Shown: one piece after another, positions 24,473-32,361 of the stretch | How positions within the stretch are numbered: position 1 is the first letter of the stretch | Layout: the number at the start of each line of letters is the position of its first letter | The notes under the pieces: generated by a model | What the model was told of the DNA's origin: nothing | Databases searched by the model: none | The model's input: only the letters and a program-made list of their open reading frames with translations | Position numbers and translations under genes: made by a program | Source: Eubacteriales bacterium | GTDB lineage: Bacteria; Bacillota; Clostridia; Monoglobales; UMGS1388 | Assembly (NCBI GenBank): GCA_029004515.1 | Contig: JAQVYH010000019.1 | Span: forward strand, 1-32,361 | Length of the DNA stretch: 32,361 bases | Reading direction: 5' to 3'

Positions 24473-27400
24473 ATGAGTAACATGAGCAAAAAAGTAACAT
24501 CAATGCTGCTGGTTATTGTAATGGTAATTTGCAGCATGGCAACCACCTTTGCAGACACCACGACAAACAACTCGAGACAGCTTGTTGTATCCGGTAATCA
24601 GCTAGTATATGCTGATGACCCAACCACTTCAGTTAGATTGACTGGCGTGAATATTGCGGGTGGCGAGTGGACAGGCACACCGGCAGTAGAACGCATGGAG
24701 CGGTCAACTATTGTGGCAATCAACAATTGGAATTGTAATCTCCTTCGAATCCCTGTAAGTAGAGCGGGTTGGTTTGGTGATTATGATTACGTCACAGACG
24801 GTGGTACCAACTACAGAGAATACATAGATGGTCTTATTGACATTGCAAGTCAGGCTGGAATTTATGTTGTTCTTGATTTTCATCATTATAAAGCATTTAA
24901 TAATGATCAATTCATCACATTTTGGCAACAGGCAGCAACAAGGTATGCTAATAATCCAACAGTACTCTTTGGCATCCTTAATGAACCTCATTCAGTAGGT
25001 TGGCAAGTATGGCGTAATGGTAGTGTTACAACGAATGAAGATGGTACAACTACTACTATTTATGGTCATCAGTATGTTGTAGAAATGATTCGTGACCTTG
25101 GTGCGAAGAATATTATCGTAGCAGGCGGACTTGATTGGGGCTATAGCCTTACAGGTATTACGAATGGTTATGCTCTTGTTGATCAGGGTACAAACAACAA
25201 TGCGACAAAAGCCGGACATGGTATTATGTATGATACTCATATATATCCATGGAAGGGTAGAACATCTAGCTGGAACAATAGCTCAGGCGCAGTAAGAATG
25301 ATTGCTCCTGTTCTCGTTGGTGAATGTGGATGGGACGCTGCAACTAACAGTTCTGTTGGTGGCAAGACCTATCAGCCTGGCGATGTAATGTATCATGATA
25401 AATGGGTTCCGGAACTTCTTAATTGGATGGACGATGAAGCAACATATGGTGCTCCTGCACATTATACAGCGTATTGTCTGCATCCAAGTTCAGCTCCAAG
25501 ACTAATAGGAGACAAAGCCAATTGGAAGAATGATTCTACCTATTCATATCCCCCAACAGACTTCTGGGGCAAATATGTAAAGGCTCATCTTGCACAGTGT
25601 GCAACTGAAAGAAAAGTAGGCTATGCAACTGTAACATCAATTAGTGTTAACAGTCCAATTACCGATTATTTTGTTGGTAATCAATTGGATTTATCTGAAG
25701 GATCAATTTTTGCAAACTATTCAGATGGTTCAACAATTGAGCTTCCTTTCACAGCAGATGGAATTACATTTTCTACTTTTGATAGTAGTACAATAGGTCC
25801 TAAAACCGTAACTGTTTCATATATGGGTTCAACTGCTTCTTACACTGCAACAGTAAGAGGGTTTACGCAGTGGGCAGCAAGAGCTACATTCGATGCAGGT
25901 TCATATATTGAGTTTGCAAGTAACGCATTTGATATAAAATGGAATGGTGCAACATCAGCAGATACTATGAAAAAGGTTGCAGCTACAGGCTTAGGCATCG
26001 ATGGAACAAACGGTCTTGGCTTTGATTATGCTCGTTCAGGCGGTTGGGGCGGTGTTCAAACTGCTACACTACCTAGTACTTGGAACTGGTCAAAGACAAA
26101 ATACATTTCGTTCTCTGCAAAGATTATTCCTACTGGAACTAACACATCTAATGGCTTTGCGATGACTGTTGCAGGGCCAGGCGCAAAGTGCAACTTCACA
26201 GCAACGACAGATTGGCAGTATTATAGCTTTGATTTATCAGACAAGGATTTATCTTTAGCTACACAGCTTCAGTGGACCGTTAATAATGCAGGCACGGGTA
26301 AACTTGTTATAGATGATTTAACTATTTCAAACTATGCAATAGCAGCGGGTGAAGCCCCTGTTGCAGACCCTGTTTCTGTAGAGCCAACTGCCCTTGCAGT
26401 AGGCGGTGCGAAAACTTCATATATAGTAGGTGAGGAATTTGAAGCACCTATAGTTACAGCAACATTTAGTGATGGTACAACTAGTGATGTAGCAGCTTCT
26501 TTCTCCGGCTATGATATGAGCGCAGCGGGTACATATACAGTAAATGTTTTGTATCAGGATATTAAAACTACATATTCAATCACCGTAGAATCTTCCGTCT
26601 ATGCAAAAATGGCTACATTTGATGCAGGTTCTGATATCGTATTTGCTAGTAATGCATTTGATGTAAGATGGACTGGTCAAACATCAGCTGACATTATGAG
26701 AAAGACTACAGCAACCGGTGAAGGAATTGAGGGTACAAATGGTCTTGGCTTTACCTATGCTCGCACAGGCGGTTGGGGTGGTGTACAGACCGCATCTGTT
26801 CCTAACACTTGGAATTGGTCTAGATTGAAATATATTTCATTCTATGCAAAGATTGCTCCTACATCAGCGAACACAACTTGTGATTTTTCAATGACAATTG
26901 CAGGTCCTAACAAAAAATGTAATTTCACAGCATCAACAGACTGGGAATTCTTCAGTTTCAATTTATCAGATACTGACTTATCAACTGCAACAAAACTTCA
27001 GTGGACTGTAGGTAGTTTAGGTGAAGGTAAACTTATTGTGGATAATCTCGCTATTTCTAATTATGAATTAGACGAGGGAGAAACTCCAGATCCTGATCCA
27101 GACCCTGATGCAACTGTTACATCAATTGCAGTAAGTGGACAGAAAACATCTTATGTAGTAGGAGATGCATTTGTAGCTCCAACAGTAACAGCTACATACA
27201 GCGATGGTTCAACACAGACAGTAGCAGCAACATTCACAGGCTACGATATGTCAACAACTGGAACTCAGACAGTAACAGCAACATTTGAAGGTATAACAGC
27301 GACTTATCAGATTACTGTTTCAGCTCTAACTCTTTCATCAATCGCAGTAAGTGGAGCAGTAACACAGTATACACAGGGTGATGCTTTTATCGCTCCTACA

Positions 27401-29212
27401 GTTATTGCAACCTATTCTAATGGCTCAACGGCGAATGTAGAAGCAACCTTCACAGGTTACGATATGAATGTTTTGGGTACCCAGACAGTAACCGTAACAT
27501 TTGAAGATAAAACAACTACATATGTAATCACAGTTAATGCTCCAGCAGTAACACTTGAATCAATTGCAGTAAGTGGTGCGGTAACAGAGTATACACAGGG
27601 TGATACATTCATTGCTCCTACAGTTGTTGCAACCTATTCTGATGGTTCAACAGCAAATGTAGCAGCAACCTTTACAGGGTACGATATGGATGTTGTGGGT
27701 AGCCAGACAGTAACAGCAACCTATGAAGGCGAAACTGCTACATACACAATTTATGTAGAAGAAGCTGACGTAATAGATCCTGAAGAGCCTGTAGTAAACG
27801 CTGTAACATATCTTGACTTAGATTTTGAAGATGCAGCATATCAGGTTGTAAATGGAGTTGAAAACAAGAATGTTATTACAACTACTAACAATGCAACAGA
27901 AGAGGCATTTAATGTAAATTTATATCCAAGTAGTTCAACCAATGTGTATAACATATATTCTGATTCAACAAATTATATTGCTCCTAATGGTAGAAAGCAG
28001 AATTGTGCATATGATATGAGCTTCGCTGCACCAAATGATAATGGACCTCTGTATGTGGATATGCGCATTAAGAGAGTAAGCTATAATCTTGATGATCCAG
28101 TTTCAGTTGCATTTACCGATAATGCTGGAAACATCATTTTCTATATCAACTATACACAAAGTACAGTTCCATCTCTTGTGGCTGACCAAACCTATTCTAC
28201 AGATGTAACATATCCACTCGCAGGTGGTTGGAGATGTGTAAGAGCTATTATAGATTTTGAAACTTCAACATTTAAGCTTTATCAGGGTGAAGATTTTGAG
28301 AATATGACAGGCTTTATTAATGGAGTTGAAACATTCCCATTCAGAACTTCCGCGACTAACCTTGCACGCATTACAAACTATGGAATAGCTAGCCGTAAGG
28401 GTTCCATTGGCTTTGATGATATCAAGGTTTATAATTTAGTAGAGGAAACAGAAACATTCTATGTTCAGCAGAATTTCGATGATGCAACTCTTGATGTAGC
28501 TGATTATATTACAGATGCTTCAACTGGTGCATATCTGATTCCAAAGAACACACATGTTAAGGTTGATGCTACCAATCTTGTGACAGGCGCAAATCTTCCT
28601 TGGTTTACATATAATATTGCCACTAATGCAAGTTCAAGTGGATATTTCTATGCACCATATTCAATTGGAACCAATGAGGACGGCTCAACAAATTATGCTC
28701 TTATGCCGAATGCTAGAAAGCGTCAGGCAACTGCATATATGACAATTGATGAGTACGATACTAATGGAGACGCTATACCTGCTCCGATATATGAAGAGGG
28801 CAAAAAGACAGTAGTGACAATGCGTATCAGAAGATATCAGGCAGACCTTGATGACCCTGTAACACTTTCACTAAGGGATATAAATGGCAATAAAATCTTC
28901 TCCATTGTATATCAGCAGAATCTTTATCCACAGCTCGTAGCGGATGCTACATATGGTGGTGAGAGCAATACAGTTTCATCTGTAGCAAATTATCCATTCA
29001 ATTCTAATTGGATGTATCTTAAGGCAGAGATTGATTTTGATACCAAGACCTTTGCTCTTTATGTTGGTGAAACTTTAGATGCTATGAATCCTTATATAAC
29101 GAATACAACAGATTTTGGTTTTAATAATTTAAATGCCCAGAATCTATACAAGTTTATGATGGATTATAAAGGCTCATTAGGTATTGATGATCTTACTATT
29201 TCTACAAGATAG
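24473..29212 (+). CDS. Secreted multi-domain GH5 glycanase
   Basis: A 1579-residue exported enzyme. Signal peptide 1-27 (hydrophobic core MLLVIVMVI, cleavage after TFA). The GH5 catalytic domain covers about 33-380: DFHHY (135-139), acid/base Glu171 in ILNEP, nucleophile Glu284 in VGECGW. Endo-beta-glucanase or mannanase activity is likely but unproven. Then come a bacterial Ig-like (Big_3-type) domain (386-463), a beta-sandwich module (468-622), Ig (637-706), a second copy of that module (712-865), a PDPDPDPD linker and three Ig repeats (881-1097). Two copies of an unrecognised module follow (about 1112-1322 and 1328-1579). There is no LPxTG, dockerin or SLH anchor, so it is released or held by its own binding modules. 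A terminator separates it from its paralogue. Confidence 0.92.
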   Translation: MSNMSKKVTSMLLVIVMVICSMATTFADTTTNNSRQLVVSGNQLVYADDPTTSVRLTGVNIAGGEWTGTPAVERMERSTIVAINNWNCNLLRIPVSRAGWFGDYDYVTDGGTNYREYIDGLIDIASQAGIYVVLDFHHYKAFNNDQFITFWQQAATRYANNPTVLFGILNEPHSVGWQVWRNGSVTTNEDGTTTTIYGHQYVVEMIRDLGAKNIIVAGGLDWGYSLTGITNGYALVDQGTNNNATKAGHGIMYDTHIYPWKGRTSSWNNSSGAVRMIAPVLVGECGWDAATNSSVGGKTYQPGDVMYHDKWVPELLNWMDDEATYGAPAHYTAYCLHPSSAPRLIGDKANWKNDSTYSYPPTDFWGKYVKAHLAQCATERKVGYATVTSISVNSPITDYFVGNQLDLSEGSIFANYSDGSTIELPFTADGITFSTFDSSTIGPKTVTVSYMGSTASYTATVRGFTQWAARATFDAGSYIEFASNAFDIKWNGATSADTMKKVAATGLGIDGTNGLGFDYARSGGWGGVQTATLPSTWNWSKTKYISFSAKIIPTGTNTSNGFAMTVAGPGAKCNFTATTDWQYYSFDLSDKDLSLATQLQWTVNNAGTGKLVIDDLTISNYAIAAGEAPVADPVSVEPTALAVGGAKTSYIVGEEFEAPIVTATFSDGTTSDVAASFSGYDMSAAGTYTVNVLYQDIKTTYSITVESSVYAKMATFDAGSDIVFASNAFDVRWTGQTSADIMRKTTATGEGIEGTNGLGFTYARTGGWGGVQTASVPNTWNWSRLKYISFYAKIAPTSANTTCDFSMTIAGPNKKCNFTASTDWEFFSFNLSDTDLSTATKLQWTVGSLGEGKLIVDNLAISNYELDEGETPDPDPDPDATVTSIAVSGQKTSYVVGDAFVAPTVTATYSDGSTQTVAATFTGYDMSTTGTQTVTATFEGITATYQITVSALTLSSIAVSGAVTQYTQGDAFIAPTVIATYSNGSTANVEATFTGYDMNVLGTQTVTVTFEDKTTTYVITVNAPAVTLESIAVSGAVTEYTQGDTFIAPTVVATYSDGSTANVAATFTGYDMDVVGSQTVTATYEGETATYTIYVEEADVIDPEEPVVNAVTYLDLDFEDAAYQVVNGVENKNVITTTNNATEEAFNVNLYPSSSTNVYNIYSDSTNYIAPNGRKQNCAYDMSFAAPNDNGPLYVDMRIKRVSYNLDDPVSVAFTDNAGNIIFYINYTQSTVPSLVADQTYSTDVTYPLAGGWRCVRAIIDFETSTFKLYQGEDFENMTGFINGVETFPFRTSATNLARITNYGIASRKGSIGFDDIKVYNLVEETETFYVQQNFDDATLDVADYITDASTGAYLIPKNTHVKVDATNLVTGANLPWFTYNIATNASSSGYFYAPYSIGTNEDGSTNYALMPNARKRQATAYMTIDEYDTNGDAIPAPIYEEGKKTVVTMRIRRYQADLDDPVTLSLRDINGNKIFSIVYQQNLYPQLVADATYGGESNTVSSVANYPFNSNWMYLKAEIDFDTKTFALYVGETLDAMNPYITNTTDFGFNNLNAQNLYKFMMDYKGSLGIDDLTISTR
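25874..26338 (+). repeat. Beta-sandwich (CBM-like) module, copy 1
   Basis: Residues about 468-622 of the first GH5 enzyme. They begin ATFDAGS and contain GGWGGVQTA, TWNWSKTKYISF and a C-terminal LVIDDLTISNY strand, the pattern of galactose-binding-like carbohydrate modules. It is closely similar to copy 2 at 26606-27067, and an Ig-like domain separates them. Confidence 0.65.
26606..27067 (+). repeat. Beta-sandwich (CBM-like) module, copy 2
   Basis: Residues about 712-865. It shares ATFDAGS, FASNAFD, GTNGLGF, GGWGGVQTA, NWS-LKYISF and ISNY with copy 1. The second GH5 gene shows no copy in the visible part. Confidence 0.65.
27806..28438 (+). repeat. Unrecognised C-terminal module, copy 1 (first GH5 gene)
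   Basis: Residues about 1112-1322, from YLDLDFEDAAYQ to GFDDIKVYNL. Shared features with the other copies are NGRKQ-type basic stretches, a DDPVS block followed by GNIIF-IN-TQ, LVADQTY, VRAIIDF-TSTFKLYQG and a closing KGSIGFDDI. Predicted to be all-beta, possibly a concanavalin-like or carbohydrate-binding fold. Confidence 0.6.
28454..29206 (+). repeat. Unrecognised C-terminal module, copy 2 (first GH5 gene)
   Basis: Residues about 1328-1578. It is more diverged and longer than copy 1, but has the same order of blocks: NARKRQ, DDPVTLSLRDINGNKIF, LVADATY, AEIDFDTKTFALYVGE and KGSLGIDDLTIS at the very end of the protein. Confidence 0.55.
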
Positions 29213-29228
29213 TAAAAGCAAACAGAAA

Positions 29229-29261
29229 AGTCCGACGCCCACAAAGGCGCCGGGCTTTTTT
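29229..29261 (+). terminator. Terminator of the first GH5 gene
   Basis: An imperfect 11-bp GC-rich stem (29229-29239 with 29246-29256, one mismatch, one wobble) is followed by six Ts. Confidence 0.85.
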
Positions 29262-29313
29262 GTGTAGTATGTTGAATAGTTGCACATGAGGTAATAACTG
29301 GCAGAAAAAATAA

Positions 29314-29342
29314 TTGACATACTATATAAAATAGGTTAAAAT
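29314..29342 (+). promoter_or_regulatory. Promoter of the second GH5 gene
   Basis: TTGACA (29314-29319), 17 bp, TAAAAT (29337-29342). The leader is about 30 bases, with GAGAGGAG before the ATG at 29381. Upstream, ACTGGCA and GTTGCACA also occur before the first GH5 gene. Confidence 0.72.
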
Positions 29343-29380
29343 ATAATTACAAAAATGGGAGAGAGAGGAGCATTAATATA

Positions 29381-32361
29381 ATGTTCAAAAAAGCAACTGC
29401 ACTGCTACTGACATTGGCTATTATGATAGGCACATTGTCAGCAATAACAATTACGGCTTCAGCTGCAAATAATTCAAGACAGCTTATGGTTTCAGGTAAT
29501 CATCTTGTGTTTGTAGATGAGCCAACTAAAACGGTAAGACTTACAGGCGTAAATGTACCTGGCGGTGAATGGACAGGTACACCAGGTGTTGAAAAACTTG
29601 ACCGCTCCGTTACTTGGGCTATTGACAATTGGAAGGCAAATATTATTCGTTTGCCGGTTAGTGTTAATGGTTGGACAGGTAATTATAGCTATGTCTATGA
29701 TGGCGGAAACAGTTATAGAAATTATATTGATCAAGTTATAGGTATTGCTAGTGAAAAGGGAGCCTATGTAATACTTGACTTCCATCACTATAAATCATTT
29801 GAAAAAGAAGCATACATAAACTTCTGGAAGGAAGCGGCGGTTAGATATAAGAACAATCCTACAGTTCTTTTTGGTATCTTGAACGAACCGCATTCTACAT
29901 CATGGGATGTTTGGCGTAATGGTGATGGTGCATCAGTTTACGGTCATCAGTATGTCGTAGAAACGATTCGTGACCTTGGCGCAAAGAATATTATCGTTGC
30001 AGCTGGTCTTGATTGGGGTTATAAGCTTGGCGCTATCGTTGATGGCTATGCCCTTGTGGACCAGGGTAAAAATAACAATGCGGCAAATGCCGGACATGGT
30101 ATTATGTATGACACACACATCTATCCTTGGAAGGGTTATACTTCTAATTGGGATGCTAATGTAGGCGCAGCAAGAAAGATTTATCCTGTGCTTGTTGGTG
30201 AATGTGGTTGGGATATAGGTACAATTAACGAAATCGCCGGCAAAAATCCACAGCCTGGTGATCCTCTGTATCATGACAAGTGGGTTCCGGAACTCCTTGC
30301 ATGGTTTGATGATGATACAACCTATGGTACAAAGATAAACTACACAGGTTATTGTATGCATCCGTCATCTGCTCCACAGCTTATTACTAAGACTGATGCA
30401 AACGGCAATGAATGGAAGAATGCAAACTATTCATATACACCTTCAGAATATTGGGGCGCTTACCTTGTTCCGCATATGGCAGAGGCTGTTGCAACAAGAT
30501 ACGGAACCATCAGTGATGTTAATGCGTCAACGATAAGGGTTGTTGACCCTAAGACTACTTATACAGTAGGAGAGTCATTTAACTATGCAACAGGATACCT
30601 TGATGTATCTTATACAGATGGTAGTAATGCAATCGTAGATCTTAACGATCCGGCTGTTACAATAACTGGGTTTGATAGCAACTCTGCTACAGAATCACAG
30701 ACTATTACTGTAGGATACGGTAGTAAAACCGTTACCTATACAATTGCCATAGTAGATGAAGATACAAACTCAGTTGCTAAAGAATATCTCGAACTTGACT
30801 TTGAAGATGCTGCATATCAGCAGATCGATGGTGTTGATAATTACGCAGTTATCGAGACAACAAACAAAGCAACAGGCAATAAGATTGGTGTAAACTTCTA
30901 TAATTATAATGATACTAATAGATATCAGGTATATACAGATTCTACAAGCGGTTCAAAGTATGTAGCAACAAAGGGTAGAAAGACATCGTCAGCTTTTGAT
31001 TTCCGTCCTGAAGAAAATGTGTCAGACAATACAAACAAGATTTATGTTGATATGAATATTAAACGTATCAGCTATAATATTGATGACCCTGTTTCGGTTT
31101 CTGTTACAGACGATAGTGGCAATGTAATCTTCACTATAAACTATACGCAGAACTGTATACCAACTCTTATAGCATCCCAGACATATGGCACAGAAACAGC
31201 AGATTCTTCTGCAACAACTGTTACATATCCAAACAATGGTGATTGGAGAAGTGTAAGAGCAATTATTGACCTTAATTCGTCAACATTTGAACTTTATCAG
31301 GGGGCTTCTTTTGATAGCCTTAGCGATTTTGTATCAGATACAAAGACATTTAACTTTAAAGCTAGCGCAACTAATGTAGGCAGAATCACTAACTATGGTG
31401 TTGCTAATAGAAAGGGTTCTCTTGGATTTGATGATGTTAAGATTTATACAGTAGGTGAAGGTGGAAGTGGTACTCCTACTGTTACACTTTCAAGCATTAG
31501 TGCAAGTAACCCTAAAACAGAGTATTCAATTGGCGACACTTTTGTCGCTCCAACAGTAATGGCTACATATAGCGATGGCTCAACAAAGGAAGTTACAGGC
31601 GCAACATTCTCCGGTTATAACTTTGATACTTCTGGCTCACAGACAGTTACAGTATCATATGGAAGTAAAAAATCAACATATACAATCAATGTAGAGGCTC
31701 CTGAAAAAGTAGTTTCTTCAATTACTGTAAGTAATGCTAAAACCTCATATGTTTGGGGTGATACATTTGTAGAGCCTACAGTAACAGCAAAATATACAGA
31801 CAGCTTCTATGCGGATGAGGTTGTAACAGGTGCAACATTTACAGGCTATGATATGAAATCTGTTAGAACCCATACAGTTCGTGTAATCTATGGTGGTAAG
31901 GCAACAACATATTCCATCACAGTATCAGTACCAAGTCAGGTTATTTCATCTATTTCTGTTTCTAATCCAAAGGTGGATTATTTAGTAGGTGAAACATTTA
32001 TGGCTCCACCTATTATTGTAAAGTATACAAGTGATTATTATGCAAGTCAAAATGTATCAGGTGGAACATACACGGGATATAATTTGGCAGAACCGGGAAC
32101 ACAGACAGTTAATGTAGCCTATTCAGGATTTAAAACAGGATATCAAATTACAGTTTCAGCATCAGACCTCGTTCTCGAATCAATCGCAGTAAGCGGTCAG
32201 AAGACATCATACAATATTGGTGATGCATTCGTAGCTCCAACAGTAACAGCTACATACAGCGACGGTTCAACAAAGACTGTAGTTGCAACATTCACAGGCT
32301 ATGATATGACTACAGCTGGTACACAGACAGTAACAGCAACATTCGAAGGCAAGACAACAAC
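29381..32361 (+). CDS. Second secreted multi-domain GH5 glycanase, 3' end beyond window
   Basis: The reading frame is open from the ATG at 29381 to the window edge (993 codons visible, no stop). The signal peptide is MFKKATALLLTLAIMIGTLS to ASA at 26-28. The mature start NNSRQLMVSGNHLVF and the GH5 domain closely match the upstream gene, with acid/base Glu169 in ILNEP and nucleophile Glu274 in VGECGW. An Ig-like domain follows, then one copy of the unrecognised module (30785-31452), a short GEGGSGT linker and at least four Ig-like repeats, the last cut off. The beta-sandwich module of the first gene is absent so far. It is a tandem paralogue with its own promoter. The anchor, if any, lies outside the window. 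Confidence 0.92.
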   Translation, partial: MFKKATALLLTLAIMIGTLSAITITASAANNSRQLMVSGNHLVFVDEPTKTVRLTGVNVPGGEWTGTPGVEKLDRSVTWAIDNWKANIIRLPVSVNGWTGNYSYVYDGGNSYRNYIDQVIGIASEKGAYVILDFHHYKSFEKEAYINFWKEAAVRYKNNPTVLFGILNEPHSTSWDVWRNGDGASVYGHQYVVETIRDLGAKNIIVAAGLDWGYKLGAIVDGYALVDQGKNNNAANAGHGIMYDTHIYPWKGYTSNWDANVGAARKIYPVLVGECGWDIGTINEIAGKNPQPGDPLYHDKWVPELLAWFDDDTTYGTKINYTGYCMHPSSAPQLITKTDANGNEWKNANYSYTPSEYWGAYLVPHMAEAVATRYGTISDVNASTIRVVDPKTTYTVGESFNYATGYLDVSYTDGSNAIVDLNDPAVTITGFDSNSATESQTITVGYGSKTVTYTIAIVDEDTNSVAKEYLELDFEDAAYQQIDGVDNYAVIETTNKATGNKIGVNFYNYNDTNRYQVYTDSTSGSKYVATKGRKTSSAFDFRPEENVSDNTNKIYVDMNIKRISYNIDDPVSVSVTDDSGNVIFTINYTQNCIPTLIASQTYGTETADSSATTVTYPNNGDWRSVRAIIDLNSSTFELYQGASFDSLSDFVSDTKTFNFKASATNVGRITNYGVANRKGSLGFDDVKIYTVGEGGSGTPTVTLSSISASNPKTEYSIGDTFVAPTVMATYSDGSTKEVTGATFSGYNFDTSGSQTVTVSYGSKKSTYTINVEAPEKVVSSITVSNAKTSYVWGDTFVEPTVTAKYTDSFYADEVVTGATFTGYDMKSVRTHTVRVIYGGKATTYSITVSVPSQVISSISVSNPKVDYLVGETFMAPPIIVKYTSDYYASQNVSGGTYTGYNLAEPGTQTVNVAYSGFKTGYQITVSASDLVLESIAVSGQKTSYNIGDAFVAPTVTATYSDGSTKTVVATFTGYDMTTAGTQTVTATFEGKTT
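30785..31452 (+). repeat. Unrecognised module, copy 3 (second GH5 gene)
   Basis: It starts YLELDFEDAAYQ and ends KGSLGFDDVKIYTVG, closely matching copy 1 of the first GH5 gene (DDPVSVSVTDDSGNVIF, VRAIIDLNSSTFELYQG). Here it directly follows the first Ig-like domain, not the C-terminus, so it behaves as a mobile module. Confidence 0.6.
31486..32361 (+). repeat. Array of bacterial Ig-like repeats in the second GH5 gene
   Basis: Four repeats of about 70-75 residues, the last incomplete. Each begins with an S-I-x-V/A-S strand and a Y-x-x-G-(D/E)-x-F block, and most keep T-G-Y and T-x-T-V. The middle two carry an extra SFYADE/DYYASQ loop. The last repeat is nearly identical at DNA level to the first repeat after the PD linker in the upstream gene. 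Confidence 0.75.

Noticed and set aside
24473..24560. Lipoprotein signal in the first GH5 enzyme
   Set aside because: The Cys at residue 20 is preceded by Ile, not Gly/Ala/Ser. A normal signal peptidase I site follows at residue 27.
27112..27760. CRISPR-like or satellite repeats
   Set aside because: The periodicity of about 210 bp is in frame and encodes Ig-like domains. There are no short identical repeats with unique spacers.
29150..29212. Cell-wall anchor, dockerin or SLH domain at the end of the first GH5 enzyme
   Set aside because: The protein ends within the last unknown module, and no LPxTG, dockerin or SLH motif is visible.

Overview
The window looks like chromosomal DNA from a low-GC, strictly anaerobic, fibre-degrading member of the Clostridia (Lachnospiraceae/Oscillospiraceae-like gut or rumen bacterium). 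The grounds are the oxygen-sensitive class III ribonucleotide reductase (nrdD/nrdG), strong AGGAGG ribosome sites, TTGACA-17-TATAAT promoters, tig-clpP-clpX in the usual Firmicutes order, and secreted multi-domain GH5 glycanases. The genus is an inference.

Region 1 (1-6500): the 3' part of a ZIP metal transporter converges on a six-gene minus-strand operon. The operon runs lacI-type regulator, Gfo/Idh/MocA dehydrogenase, ThuA protein, TIM-barrel isomerase, second Gfo/Idh/MocA dehydrogenase, second TIM-barrel isomerase. The genes overlap or nearly touch. The promoter is near-consensus, with one 16-bp operator at the start site and an identical copy 68 bp downstream. The set resembles oxidative (3-keto sugar) glycoside catabolism. 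The convergent space (596-785) holds a compact nested-stem element bounded by a 22-bp inverted repeat.

Region 2 (6500-12750): a minus-strand redox/nucleotide block. It holds an FAD-dependent oxidoreductase, nrdG (1 bp apart), then nrdD with its own promoter and an NrdR box, then a trxB-like reductase. NrdD carries a fused C-terminal CxxC redoxin domain. The TrxB-like protein has the CxxC centre but lacks the usual NADPH-binding HRRxxxR motif. Together they suggest a dedicated electron route to the reductase.

Region 3 (12750-20410): divergent from the FAD enzyme are a cytoplasmic GH30 glycosidase and a GNAT acetyltransferase. Then come asnA and an orphan small gene on the minus strand, pgi, a small P-loop protein, thrC and a metallophosphoesterase.

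Region 4 (20500-24100): protein quality control, tig (with a Lys/Ala-rich tail), clpP and clpX, ending at a strong terminator.

Region 5 (24100-32361): two tandem paralogous secreted GH5 enzymes, each with its own promoter. They carry bacterial Ig-like repeats, a duplicated beta-sandwich module and an unrecognised roughly 210-250 residue module present three times. The second gene runs off the window. No tRNA, rRNA, CRISPR array, transposase or prophage gene was seen.
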